NCBI GenBank assembly: GCA_031272515.1
Contig: JAISTR010000055.1
Location: 1 to 64,000 of the forward strand
DNA from: Erysipelotrichaceae bacterium
Lineage (GTDB): Bacteria > Bacillota_I > Bacilli_A > Erysipelotrichales > Erysipelotrichaceae
Direction of reading: 5' to 3'
DNA length: 64,000 nt
The first letter of the stretch is position 1, and each line of letters opens with the position of its first letter. The position numbers and the translations under genes are program-made. Below are positions 51,473 to 60,216 of the stretch, one piece after another. The notes below the pieces were generated by a model. It was not told the origin of the DNA. It saw only the letters and a list, made by a program, of their open reading frames with translations, and made no database searches.

Positions 51473-52480
51473 TTAGATCTTTTTAGCGAAGTACAGGATG
51501 GTACGCACCATTTGCGTGGTGTAGGAATTCTCATTGTCGTACCAGGCTGCGGTCTTGACGATTTGCTTGTCGCCTACCGTCAGCACCTTGGTGAGGGTGG
51601 CATCAAACAGCGACCCGTAGGTGCAGCCGATGACATCCGAGGAGACGATTTCGTCGGTATTGTAACCAAACGATTCGCTGCTGGCGGCTTTCATCGCGGC
51701 GTTGACTTCATCAACCGTGACCTGCTTCTTCAAAATCGTGTAGAGCTCGGTGATGGAGCCGGTGATGACGGGAACCCGTTGGGCTCCGCCGTCCAGCTTG
51801 CCCTTTAAGGCCGGAATCACTTCGCCGATTGCCTTGGCGGCGCCGGTGGAGTTGGGGATGATGCTGGCGGCAGCGGCACGGGCGCGGCGCAGGTCGCCTT
51901 TGCGGTGCGGGCCATCCAGGGTATTCTGATCATTGGTATAGGCATGGATGGTGGTCATGTAACCGACTTCGATGCCGAAGCTGTCGTTGAGGACTTTCGC
52001 CATCGGGGCCAAGCAGTTGGTGGTGCAGGACGCCGCCGAGATGACGGTCTCACTGCCATCCAGGGTGTCTTCATTGACGCCATAGACGATGGTTTCCATT
52101 CCTCCGCTGCCCGGAGCGGAAATCACTACCTTGCGGGCGCCGGCGGTAATATGGGCACTGGCCTTGTCCAGGGATGTAAAGAATCCGGTGCACTCCAGCA
52201 CAACATCCACACCCAGTTCTTTCCAGGGCAGGTTTGCCGGGTCTTTTTCCGACAGAATCTTGAACTTCTTGCCGGCGACGATGATGCTGTCTTCTGTATA
52301 GGAGATTTCATCCTTTCTCCAGCTCTTTTGGGCAGAATCGTACTTTAAGAGATGCGAAAGCATTTTGGCATCGGTCAGATCGTTGATGGCGACGACTTCG
52401 AGTTCGTCATGTTCAAAGATTTGCCTAAAAGCCAGACGTCCGATTCTTCCAAATCCATTGATTGCGACTTTTACTGTCAT
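51473..52480 (-). CDS. gapA: Glyceraldehyde-3-phosphate dehydrogenase
   Basis: A 335-residue glycolytic enzyme, NAD-dependent, oxidising glyceraldehyde-3-phosphate. The NAD site is INGFGRIGR at 7-15 and the catalytic Cys152 lies in [12 protein letters not shown]; Asp34 (AINDL) in the cofactor region fits NAD preference. The start at 52480 has AGGAGG 7 bases upstream; the frame opens seven codons earlier. It has its own strong promoter and terminator. Confidence 0.98.
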   Translation of the reverse strand: MTVKVAINGFGRIGRLAFRQIFEHDELEVVAINDLTDAKMLSHLLKYDSAQKSWRKDEISYTEDSIIVAGKKFKILSEKDPANLPWKELGVDVVLECTGFFTSLDKASAHITAGARKVVISAPGSGGMETIVYGVNEDTLDGSETVISAASCTTNCLAPMAKVLNDSFGIEVGYMTTIHAYTNDQNTLDGPHRKGDLRRARAAAASIIPNSTGAAKAIGEVIPALKGKLDGGAQRVPVITGSITELYTILKKQVTVDEVNAAMKAASSESFGYNTDEIVSSDVIGCTYGSLFDATLTKVLTVGDKQIVKTAAWYDNENSYTTQMVRTILYFAKKI

Positions 52481-52506
52481 GTATATTCCTCCTGTTGACA
52501 ATCCAA

Positions 52507-52535
52507 ATTATAGTCTCTTCAAGGCAAAAAGTCAA
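52507..52535 (-). promoter_or_regulatory. Promoter of gapA
   Basis: Near-consensus TTGACT and TATAAT with a 17-base spacer on the minus strand; leader of ~20 bases. Confidence 0.9.
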
Positions 52536-52572
52536 TGAAAGCAACCATCATAAAAAAGCCAACTCAACAAAT

Positions 52573-52601
52573 AAAAAAAGGCTGTTTCAAGCCGTTTTTT
52601 T
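52573..52601. terminator. Bidirectional terminator
   Basis: GGCT / AGCC core extended by A-tract and T-tract pairing (seven A/T), downstream of the GNAT gene ending at 52673. Confidence 0.75.
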
Positions 52602-52672
52602 GTTTTCTTTGCATGGTATCCAATGCTTTTTATATTGAGAAATATTTCACTTTGGTTTCCACCGGGAAGTCC

Positions 52673-53584
52673 TCAGTAGTATTCCGTCAGATACAAAGGC
52701 TTGTTGGAGAGCGCAAAACCGCCCTCAATGGAGTTGACTTTGCTGGAGAACAGGCGGTTGAACAGATGGTAGTCATTGATGCGCGCCATCATAAACCCCT
52801 CCTCCCGCATTTTGACTTCCGGCAAAAACTTGCTGAGGTTCTCCGCCCTGGACAGCCAGATCTCCGCCTGCGGATAGCGCTCCAGCATGGCGTTGACCAA
52901 AACCAGAAGGACCTGGAAGTCCGCATAGATGAGCTCCTCCGCCCTTAACACGTCCGCCTGCGGATAGGTCATCGCATAGCCGATCAGCTGGCGCTGCGGG
53001 TTGCGGCAGACCAGAATCGAGCCGCCTTCCGCCTTGACCCCCAGAATGTACTTGCGAAACTGCTCCAGGGTCCGCAATGAATAGCCGGTGAAATGGGCGG
53101 TGAAGCGGTGGTAGAGATTCCACAGTTCCTCCACCTGAAACTGGTTGGAAACCAGATAACCGGCCGGCGCCTTGACCGCCTTGGAGAACAGGTATTTGTT
53201 TTTGCGGTAGGTCATCGCAAAGCCAAAGGGTTCATAGTATTCGGGATGATAGGCTTGAATCAGGGTGACCAGTTCCTTGGCTGAGAGCTCTTCCAAAAGC
53301 TCCCGCAACAAAATCGACATCAACCCCTGCCGGCGGTAGGAGGGAATCGTTGCCACCCCGGATATCAGGGAGGCCTCCACCCGGCGCTCATGCAAAAGCA
53401 GCGTGTGCTTGTTGGTCATGGCGATGCAGGCAATCTGCTCGCCATTGCGAATCAGCGAGCAGTTGGCGGGATCGTAGTAATAGCGAAAATAGTGGTCGAT
53501 TGACCCGTTGTCATCAAAGGAAAAGGCTTCCTTGTAAATCCGGTAGATTTGTTGGAGGTCTTTGGCTTCGGCTTTTTCGATCAA
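52673..53584 (-). CDS. GNAT-family acetyltransferase, Eis-like
   Basis: A 303-residue protein with an N-terminal GNAT domain: VSGVATIPSYRRQGLMSILL carries the acetyl-CoA loop (Arg-Arg-x-Gly-Leu). The C-terminal half resembles the second domain of Eis-type acetyltransferases. The acceptor is unknown. It overlaps the upstream DUF2156-type gene by 4 bases, so the two are coupled. Confidence 0.8.
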   Translation of the reverse strand: MIEKAEAKDLQQIYRIYKEAFSFDDNGSIDHYFRYYYDPANCSLIRNGEQIACIAMTNKHTLLLHERRVEASLISGVATIPSYRRQGLMSILLRELLEELSAKELVTLIQAYHPEYYEPFGFAMTYRKNKYLFSKAVKAPAGYLVSNQFQVEELWNLYHRFTAHFTGYSLRTLEQFRKYILGVKAEGGSILVCRNPQRQLIGYAMTYPQADVLRAEELIYADFQVLLVLVNAMLERYPQAEIWLSRAENLSKFLPEVKMREEGFMMARINDYHLFNRLFSSKVNSIEGGFALSNKPLYLTEYY

Positions 53585-54489
53585 AAATTTTCCTCCTCCC
53601 GCAAACGGTACTTGTAGATCAGGTATTCCGGATAGTAGGCCATCTTCGCCTGCCGCAGGTTTTGGTTGCCCATGTCATCCTCACGGTTGACATAGAGGGT
53701 ATCGGTGAAGTTGCGCTGCAAGAATTCCTTGAGGATGGCCTGATAGAGGCCGCGCACCCCGGCATCCGCCTTCTCAATGTTGATCTGGCACATCCTCTCT
53801 GAAAGGCGGGAGGCGATAATGAAAGCCTTGACTTGGCCATCCAAGCGGATCACACCGCCTTTGGCGGGCAGCTTTTCATAGAGATCCAAAACCGTAAAGG
53901 CCCCTTCGCGCTCATCCGCGAGCACCGGATCATCCTCATCCGGTTTCCAGCTCTCCAGGAATTTTTTCACTTCGGGAATGTTGGTGCTGTTTAATTCCTC
54001 ATACTGCCAGTGTCCCTCCTGCTCGCGGTAGAAGGCATTGAGGTGGTTGCGCTTCTTCTGCAGCTTCTTGCCGGAAAAGGTGCGCAGTTTTTCGGTAAAG
54101 TAAACATAGTCCGCGGAATCGCGGAAACTGATGGCGGTATGGCCGGGAAACTCTTGTAATACCAGATCGATTTCCTCCTTGATGAAGCAGGAGAGGACAA
54201 AAGGCATCTGGTAGTGGGAGAAAATCCCTGCTGCCTTGCGGATCGCTTCGCGGAAGTACTGTTTTTCACATAAAGGCATATAGAGGAAGAACACCCCTTC
54301 GTGGATGCCCAGGATCAGTACATAGTTCTTTTGTACCAGCTTCCAGAGCGGATAGGGTTTATACCACATGTAGAAGTTCACGATATTGTGGTTGCATTCT
54401 TCATAGCCGGCTTTTTTTAAAAACGTTTCCAGTAAATCAATATCTGCGGTGGTCACAGGTATAAAGTCATCGGTAATACTACAGTCCAT
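53581..54489 (-). CDS. DUF2156-type protein (acyltransferase-like fold)
   Basis: A 302-residue protein resembling the DUF2156 family, the soluble domain of lysyl-phosphatidylglycerol synthases: FRDSADYVYFTEKLRTFSGKKLQKKRNHLNAF and a late NREDDMGNQNLRQAKMAYYPEYL block are typical. It lacks membrane segments, so its role may be aminoacyl or acyl transfer to an unknown acceptor. It stands between a small membrane-protein gene (3-base gap) and the coupled GNAT gene. Confidence 0.8.
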   Translation of the reverse strand: MDCSITDDFIPVTTADIDLLETFLKKAGYEECNHNIVNFYMWYKPYPLWKLVQKNYVLILGIHEGVFFLYMPLCEKQYFREAIRKAAGIFSHYQMPFVLSCFIKEEIDLVLQEFPGHTAISFRDSADYVYFTEKLRTFSGKKLQKKRNHLNAFYREQEGHWQYEELNSTNIPEVKKFLESWKPDEDDPVLADEREGAFTVLDLYEKLPAKGGVIRLDGQVKAFIIASRLSERMCQINIEKADAGVRGLYQAILKEFLQRNFTDTLYVNREDDMGNQNLRQAKMAYYPEYLIYKYRLREEENF

Positions 54490-54492
54490 AAA

Positions 54493-54750
54493 TTATTTGA
54501 TTTCTCTTTCCGTGTATTCCGCATCAATGACCTCGCTGTCCTTGTTTTGGCTGTTTCCAGACTGGTATTGGCGGTAAGAGCTGTATGTCTGGTAATTGGC
54601 AGCATTCTTTTTGGCTTTGTAGTTGATCCATAAAAAATACCCCACCCCTACAATCAGCAGTACGAGTAAAAGACATGCCAGGTAGGGAAAGATGTAATAG
54701 ATCACAACACAAGTCAGAATCAAACCCAGAAAGCGGTAAAAGTCATTCAT
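54493..54750 (-). CDS. Small membrane protein
   Basis: An 85-residue protein with two adjoining hydrophobic segments (~5-25 and 27-44) and a polar tail rich in Tyr, Gln, Ser and Asn, ending DAEYTEREIK. GGGAGGTGA precedes the ATG; a promoter TTGTAA / TATAAT (18-base spacer) heads this three-gene operon. Function unknown. Confidence 0.65.
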   Translation of the reverse strand: MNDFYRFLGLILTCVVIYYIFPYLACLLLVLLIVGVGYFLWINYKAKKNAANYQTYSSYRQYQSGNSQNKDSEVIDAEYTEREIK

Positions 54751-54854
54751 GAGATCACCTCCCTCATTATAGTACAGCCAACCCCCTCATTACAATGCGT
54801 GTGCCCGTTTAAAACCGTTGAAAACTGGTGGTTTTTGCCAGAATTCAAGCCTTT

Positions 54855-56135
54855 TCACTCGGTGGCAATCGCCTCTATGATATTGAGGTTGGCCGCCCTT
54901 CTGGCGGGCAGATACCCGAAGGCTAAGCCCAGGGTAATCGAGAACAGCGAGGCGAAAATGATATAGCCGACATTGGTCGGGGCGTTCATATCCAAAAGGT
55001 ACAAAGCCACCTGCACGATGCCAATGCCGACCAGAATCCCCAGCATCCCACCCACAAAGGTCAGGGTGCAGGATTCGATGATGAACTGGAAGCGGATGGC
55101 GCTTTTGGAGGCGCCGATGGCGCGCTTGACGCCAATCTCCCGGGTCCGCTCCACCACCGAGACATACATGATGTTCATGACCCCGATGCCCGCTACCACT
55201 AATGAGACCATGGCGATGATGCCCATGACCGTGGAGAGAATCGAGGTAACCTGCGTCAGCATCGAAATCAGGGTATCCATATTCTGCACTTCGTAGTTGT
55301 TGTCGGTCCCGTGCGTCTTGTTGAGATAGCCGGTCACCCGCTCAGAGACCTCTTCCAAGTCGTAGGTCGGGTCAATCTTGACTGAAAGGTTTGTCATCGT
55401 GCCCTTGGAATACATGGAATCATAGGCTGAGGCATCCATGATAATCAGCATCGAACTGGTGCCGGAGTCAGAGTAGACGACCCCGCCAATCACAAAGATG
55501 CGGTTGTTGATGCGGATGGTCTCCCCCACCACCTTGGGATAAAGTTCAGGATGGGCGAGGTTTCGCAGGATGAAGGACTGCTCAATGCTGGGATCAAAGA
55601 GATGGGCATTGAAGTCCACAAAGGTGGTATCGACGATGACAACCCCCATGCGCTCATCCGGCGCATAATCACTCATCAGATAGCCGCCCTTAAGGGTCAA
55701 AGTAAAAAACTCCATGAGGTTTTCCTGATAGCGGATGACGGTACCGCTGGTGGAGTCGCTCTTGAGGTTCACCGTCACGGTGGTGCGGTAGTTGGGAAAG
55801 GTATCAACGACCCCTTCCATGTCCTTGATGGCACTCAGGTCTGCTTCGTCGAAGTGGTACTGCAGCTGCTCGCCGACCCCGCCCCGTCCGGTCACAGCCA
55901 TTAACTGGGCCAGGATGGAATTGGTAGAGCTGGTATTCTCATCCACATACTGCACGACGATTACGCCTTTGTCACCGGAGATCTGCTCCTTGATGGCGTA
56001 TTCGGTGATGTCACCGATGGAAAAGATGACAAAGACCACGGCGACGCCGATGATGATGCCGATTAAAGATAAAAACGAACGCAGGCGGTTCGCAAACAAG
56101 TCGCGAAAAGCGAGTTTGAGATATTCCAGAATCAT
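54855..56135 (-). CDS. MacB-like ABC transporter permease
   Basis: A 426-residue FtsX-family permease. The N-terminal segment (SLIGIIIGVAVVFVIFSIG) is followed by a large extracytoplasmic MacB-type domain (~45-290) and three C-terminal hydrophobic segments with VVERTREIGVKRAIGASK. With the ATPase and the HlyD-like adaptor it forms a tripartite-style exporter, probably for a peptide or antibiotic. It overlaps the ATPase gene by ATGA. Confidence 0.9.
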   Translation of the reverse strand: MILEYLKLAFRDLFANRLRSFLSLIGIIIGVAVVFVIFSIGDITEYAIKEQISGDKGVIVVQYVDENTSSTNSILAQLMAVTGRGGVGEQLQYHFDEADLSAIKDMEGVVDTFPNYRTTVTVNLKSDSTSGTVIRYQENLMEFFTLTLKGGYLMSDYAPDERMGVVIVDTTFVDFNAHLFDPSIEQSFILRNLAHPELYPKVVGETIRINNRIFVIGGVVYSDSGTSSMLIIMDASAYDSMYSKGTMTNLSVKIDPTYDLEEVSERVTGYLNKTHGTDNNYEVQNMDTLISMLTQVTSILSTVMGIIAMVSLVVAGIGVMNIMYVSVVERTREIGVKRAIGASKSAIRFQFIIESCTLTFVGGMLGILVGIGIVQVALYLLDMNAPTNVGYIIFASLFSITLGLAFGYLPARRAANLNIIEAIATE

Positions 56136-56866
56136 GTTTTTTTGCGCCTGCCTTTCTTTGCGGGTTTATCCAGTTTCTCTTTATCCACCAGCTCATCGCT
56201 GACAATCCGTCCGTCTTTGAGGGAAATAATCCGCTTGGCTGCCCTGGCCACATCCATGTCGTGGGTGACCACCAGGATGGTGTTGCCCAGGTTGTTGAGG
56301 GTCGCCATCAAATCGAGGATGCTGGCGGTGTTTCTTGAATCCAGGGCGCCGGTGGGCTCATCCGCCAGGATGATCTGGGGATAGTTGGCCAAAGCCCGGG
56401 CGAAGGCTACCCGCTGCTTCTGGCCGCCGGAGAGCTGGTTGGGCTTGGAGTGCAGCTTCTCGGAAATATCCATCAAAGCCAAAAGCTCCAGCACCCGCTG
56501 GTCCCGGTCCTTCTTTTTGACACCCTTATACAGCATCGGCAGCGCCACATTGGCTGCTACCGAGGAACGGTTCATCAGGTTGAACTGCTGAAAGACAAAA
56601 CCGAAGGTGGCCAACCGCCGCTGGGTCTGGGCGTCATCATCCAGGGCGGTCACATCCTCCCCCGCCAGAAAGTAGCTGCCGCTGGTGGCATTGTCCAATA
56701 ATCCCAAAATATTGAGCATTGTGCTTTTGCCGGAGCCGGAGGTACCGACAATGGCGATGTACTCGCCCTGCTCTACCTCCAGGCTGACCTGGTCCAAGGC
56801 CAGGGTCTCCACCTCAGAGGTCCGATATATTTTGGTGACATCCTTCAGGGAAATCAGACTGCTCAT
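56132..56866 (-). CDS. MacB/LolD-type ABC transporter ATPase
   Basis: A 244-residue ATPase: Walker A GTSGSGKSTM, Q-loop FQQFNLM, signature [15 protein letters not shown], Walker B IILADEPTGALDS and switch His in THDMD. The C-terminus is Lys-rich. It energises the permease encoded downstream and is overlapped by 4 bases on both sides. Confidence 0.94.
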   Translation of the reverse strand: MSSLISLKDVTKIYRTSEVETLALDQVSLEVEQGEYIAIVGTSGSGKSTMLNILGLLDNATSGSYFLAGEDVTALDDDAQTQRRLATFGFVFQQFNLMNRSSVAANVALPMLYKGVKKKDRDQRVLELLALMDISEKLHSKPNQLSGGQKQRVAFARALANYPQIILADEPTGALDSRNTASILDLMATLNNLGNTILVVTHDMDVARAAKRIISLKDGRIVSDELVDKEKLDKPAKKGRRKKT

Positions 56867-57723
56867 TTTGCCTCTATCCTAACAATGGCAGAGTAGCCGA
56901 TGGGCAGGTTGTCCGGTAAGGCGACCTCCACATTGAAGTAGGAGGTGCCGTTTTCATCCGGGTTGTTGGGAAACTGGTCGATGTACGTGATGCTGCCGGT
57001 GTAGGTTTGGCCCAATCCCTCGATTTCCACTGTTACTTCCTTACCCAATTCGATGTACTTGAGTTCATATTCGCCCACTTCAAAGCGCACAATCCGGCTG
57101 TTGGAATATAAGGTCAGATAAGCGCTGGTGGCTAAGCCGTTTTCGGTTATTTCATAGACAAAGCCGTCGAAATCCGCCAGCACTTCATAGTCATCCAGGG
57201 AATCCTTGAGCTTTTTGATGTTGTCGTTGGTATCAATCCAGTTGATGCGGGTTTCGGCAATCTGGGTATTGAGGGTTGCCTTTTCCTTGTTTAAAGCCTG
57301 GATGTAGCCGGCATCGGTAGTCCAGGATAATTCCTGGTCGATCTCCGCGATGCGGGTATAGTACCAGTCGATGTTTTCCTGCAAAAAGATGTACTGGTTC
57401 TGCAGTTCCACAATCTTCAGGTTGACGGTGTTTTGGCCATAGTAGGTGATTAACAGTTCGTCGGCCGCCACCTGCTGGTTCTCTTCAACATGCAGGGTTT
57501 CAATGACCTTGGTGTTGTCCTTGTAGACCAGCTGACTCTTGGCTGGCAGAACCTTGCCGGTAAAGGCGATGGTCCCGCCGGAGGTCGGTTTGGGGACATC
57601 GTTTACCACTTCCCCGGTATTGGCCGGGTCCAGGGCACCGCGGCTTTTCGCCAGATAGCGCCAGCCCAGAAACAAAACCACCGCCAGTAAGGCGATGATA
57701 ATCCAGGTCCTTTTCTTCTTCAT
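56863..57723 (-). CDS. HlyD/RND-type efflux adaptor
   Basis: A 286-residue membrane-fusion-type protein. It has an N-terminal anchor (~6-24), a barrel-sandwich half (KVLPAKSQLVYKDNTKV), a coiled-coil hairpin (~100-165) and the second half (ADFDGFVYEITENG). In Gram-positives such adaptors couple the MacB-type pump to substrate capture. The start at 57723 overlaps the marR stop (ATGA) and uses GGAGGAGAG. Confidence 0.88.
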   Translation of the reverse strand: MKKKRTWIIIALLAVVLFLGWRYLAKSRGALDPANTGEVVNDVPKPTSGGTIAFTGKVLPAKSQLVYKDNTKVIETLHVEENQQVAADELLITYYGQNTVNLKIVELQNQYIFLQENIDWYYTRIAEIDQELSWTTDAGYIQALNKEKATLNTQIAETRINWIDTNDNIKKLKDSLDDYEVLADFDGFVYEITENGLATSAYLTLYSNSRIVRFEVGEYELKYIELGKEVTVEIEGLGQTYTGSITYIDQFPNNPDENGTSYFNVEVALPDNLPIGYSAIVRIEAK

Positions 57724-58154
57724 GCACTCTCCTCCCAAACCACATCAATGGCTTTGTGGATGATGCGCAAAAGCTCCTTGGCATCATCTACCCCGATGCT
57801 TTCAATCAAATGGTACAGGTTGTCATCCAGCTGCGCATCCGCTTCCGCGACCAGCTGCCTGCCTTTTTCGGTCAGTTCAATATTCAAAGAGCGGCGGTCC
57901 TGCTCATTGATGCTGCGGGTGATCAAGCCCTGGGCTTCCACCATGTTGAGCACCTGCGTTACCGCGCTGGGGGATACTTTGAAATGTTCGGTCAGCGACT
58001 GCGGGGTCATGCCGTTCATTTGGCCTTTGGATAAAGCCAGGCAGATGACCGTCATCTTGGGAAAATGAAAACGGCGCATGAACTTGCGCTGCAGCCCCGG
58101 CAGTTCTTCGAATAATTCCCGAAATCCCTTCATCACAGTTTCAATATCTTCCAT
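57720..58154 (-). CDS. MarR-family transcriptional regulator
   Basis: A 144-residue winged-helix regulator. The recognition helix lies in TEHFKVSPSAVTQVLNMVEAQGLI (~53-76), and the wing is RSINEQDRRSLNIELTEKG. It heads the efflux operon and probably represses it by binding the palindrome directly upstream, with the exported compound as a likely inducer (inferred from family behaviour). Confidence 0.92.
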   Translation of the reverse strand: MEDIETVMKGFRELFEELPGLQRKFMRRFHFPKMTVICLALSKGQMNGMTPQSLTEHFKVSPSAVTQVLNMVEAQGLITRSINEQDRRSLNIELTEKGRQLVAEADAQLDDNLYHLIESIGVDDAKELLRIIHKAIDVVWEESA

Positions 58155-58165
58155 AGTGACCTCTT

Positions 58166-58183
58166 TTTAGTTAATTAACTAAA
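58166..58183 (-). promoter_or_regulatory. Probable MarR operator
   Basis: A perfect 18-bp palindrome TTTAGTTAATTAACTAAA, 12 bases before the marR start codon; a related half-site with TTAACTA is at ~58196-58202. Confidence 0.75.
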
Positions 58184-58289
58184 TATTTTACTTACTTAAC
58201 TATAATCCAGGTCAACATGCTTGTCAAGGAAAAGCACAATGCCGTTTAAAAGACAAGGAAAAAGGAAAAAAGCGGTAGAAAACAGCCTG

Positions 58290-58676
58290 TCATTCGCCCA
58301 AAGCCTGGGCTACCGCGCTCTTGAGCGCTTCGCTGGACATCGTGGCTCCGGATACGGCATCCACCTGCCAGCTGTTGGCCGCAACCATCTGCTCAGTCAG
58401 CACCTCCGCCTTCTTGCCAAGACCGTTGGTGTGCTTCAGGATTTCAATATCGGTAATCTGATGGTTTTCAACGATGACCTTGACCTGTACCTCCACCACC
58501 GCGACCTTGGCACTGCCATAGTACTCCCCATCATTTAAAGTGGAAAGCTGGCTGGCCGGATAGCTCAGGTTTTTTAGGTCCTGCTTCGCCCAAAAACCCA
58601 GGGCAAAAAATGCCGCTACGCCAATAATGACCACAAACAAAAGCCGTTTCAGCCATTTAATCGGATGAAAGATCAT
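58290..58676 (-). CDS. FMN-binding domain protein
   Basis: A 128-residue membrane-anchored protein: one N-terminal segment (~10-28), then an FMN_bind domain with the flavinylation motif DAVSGATMSS, in which Thr can carry covalent FMN. Such proteins move electrons at the outer face of the membrane. The flavinylating ApbE is not in the window. It overlaps the flavodoxin gene by 4 bases. Confidence 0.88.
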   Translation of the reverse strand: MIFHPIKWLKRLLFVVIIGVAAFFALGFWAKQDLKNLSYPASQLSTLNDGEYYGSAKVAVVEVQVKVIVENHQITDIEILKHTNGLGKKAEVLTEQMVAANSWQVDAVSGATMSSEALKSAVAQALGE

Positions 58677-59086
58677 GCATCCACCTCCTGTTTGATTTCT
58701 TTAATCAGCTGGGTGATATCGCTTTGGCTGGGATGAAAGAGCCGTAAAAACAAAAAGGAACCGGGCAGCGAATGATCGCCGAGGACCTCAAAGCCCAGGC
58801 GGCTTACGGCTTCCCTTAAGACAAGCGGGGTCTTTTTGACCCCGGCACTGCTGGTCACAAAAATCACATTGCAACAAGAGCCAGGGTCGAGATTTGCGAC
58901 ATAGTCCAACAGGCTCTCCTTGCTTTTGCCGCCATAGATACCGCTGACAATCACCAAGACCTCAACCGCTTCCGGCAGTTTCTGCCCTGCCCGCAAAAGC
59001 GGGGCCTTCAGGGCTTCTGACAAAGCGGTGGCAATTTTTTTTGAGTGCCCGGTCATCGTTTCATATAAGACCGCTGTTTTCTTCAT
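58673..59086 (-). CDS. Flavodoxin-like protein
   Basis: A 137-residue flavodoxin-fold protein with the FMN phosphate-binding loop YETMTGHSKKIA at 7-18 and a VSGIYGGKSKESLLDYV segment. The length is that of a short flavodoxin. AAGGGGAG precedes the ATG at 59086. Coupling to the FMN-binding protein suggests a cytoplasm-to-membrane electron relay, though a flavodoxin cannot itself cross the membrane. Confidence 0.82.
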   Translation of the reverse strand: MKKTAVLYETMTGHSKKIATALSEALKAPLLRAGQKLPEAVEVLVIVSGIYGGKSKESLLDYVANLDPGSCCNVIFVTSSAGVKKTPLVLREAVSRLGFEVLGDHSLPGSFLFLRLFHPSQSDITQLIKEIKQEVDA

Positions 59087-59322
59087 TTTCTCCCCTTTCA
59101 AGTTCTATGCAAATGCACTGTATAACCGTGATTGATTCTACAAATCCGCCGTCCTTCAAGCCATCCAATACCAAGGCGAATTCAAGCGGTTTTTTACATA
59201 TTTTCAAGATAGTAAAAATTTGTGATGACTTTGTGATGAATATGTGAAAAAAAGAATTGTTTTAATCTTTTTTCGTGAAAATGGACGTGATATAATGTGA
59301 ATGCTCGGGGGGCCGGCGAAAC
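59087..59322. promoter_or_regulatory. Divergent promoter region
   Basis: An extended -10 TGATATAAT ends at 59296 for the plus-strand gene. The repeat TTTGTGATGA occurs twice 10 bases apart at about 59218-59238 (second copy continues with A). The minus-strand promoter is not resolved. Confidence 0.45.
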
Positions 59323-60216
59323 ATGAACAACTCCATTCAACAGTATCGATTCTTTCAAAAACTTGCCATTGTCGGTATTTTTTTGTTTATCGCTACGCTT
59401 CTTTCAGTTCCTTATTGGCTGACCCCCCGACTCAACGACGGGACCATCTCAACACAAAGCAACCTGTTGCTTTGTTTGGGCTTAACCGTTTTTGTCAGCG
59501 CTATGGTGCTGTTATGGGTCTATGGGCGCTCCCATGAGATTCTACTCATCAAGCGGGAGGTTCTGGTACATCAGATCAGCAAAGACTTCGATGATGTCAT
59601 CTTCCCCTTCCACGAGCCCCATCACCCCCATCTATTAAACAACAAAGGTCCGATCAAAGTACCAAAACAGTTTGTCATCAACGAAGCGCTGTCGGCACGC
59701 CACAAATCGGTAAAGTTCTCCCGTGCCGACATCTCTGCGACCATCCGCTTCGGCAACTCCGATTTGCATGTGCTGGCCGGCTGGTGGCTGATCCTGGATT
59801 GCGAGGACGCAGTTGACCTCTCGCTGCAGCTGCGCTCGCGCAAGCACAGCAAGGAAAGCGACAACGCCCTGCCCTTCTTGAGTGAAGAGGACCAGGACCG
59901 CTATACCCGCATTGCCTCCGGGGACCGCGAATTTGACCGTCATTTCGCCTGCTATGGCCTGGATGGCGCGAAGGAAAAAGCCTTTTTGACCCGCAAGCGC
60001 CGGGCTTCCCTGCTCAAACTGGCCAAGGCTTTCCCCTATGAAATTGTCATCGGCTTTTTTGAAGGAAAGATGCATTTGGCAGTCTTCAACCAGGATGGCA
60101 ATTCCCTGAAAACCCTGCGCTACAAGGAACGTGTGTACCGCCGCCATCTGTCGCACTCCTGTGCGAAAATAAGGGAAGTGATTGAGATTTTATTTGAACC
60201 GGAAAGCTCTTATTGA
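59323..60216 (+). CDS. DUF3137-like membrane protein
   Basis: A 297-residue protein with two N-terminal hydrophobic segments (~14-32 and 44-64), then a soluble region. The block DREFDRHFACYGLDGAKEKAFL followed by a hydrophobic helix and FEGKMHLAVFNQDG matches the pattern I know for DUF3137. Function of that family is unknown. GGGGGG lies ~15 bases before the ATG. Its 3' end overlaps the convergent phosphoesterase gene by 7 bases. Confidence 0.7.
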   Translation: MNNSIQQYRFFQKLAIVGIFLFIATLLSVPYWLTPRLNDGTISTQSNLLLCLGLTVFVSAMVLLWVYGRSHEILLIKREVLVHQISKDFDDVIFPFHEPHHPHLLNNKGPIKVPKQFVINEALSARHKSVKFSRADISATIRFGNSDLHVLAGWWLILDCEDAVDLSLQLRSRKHSKESDNALPFLSEEDQDRYTRIASGDREFDRHFACYGLDGAKEKAFLTRKRRASLLKLAKAFPYEIVIGFFEGKMHLAVFNQDGNSLKTLRYKERVYRRHLSHSCAKIREVIEILFEPESSY

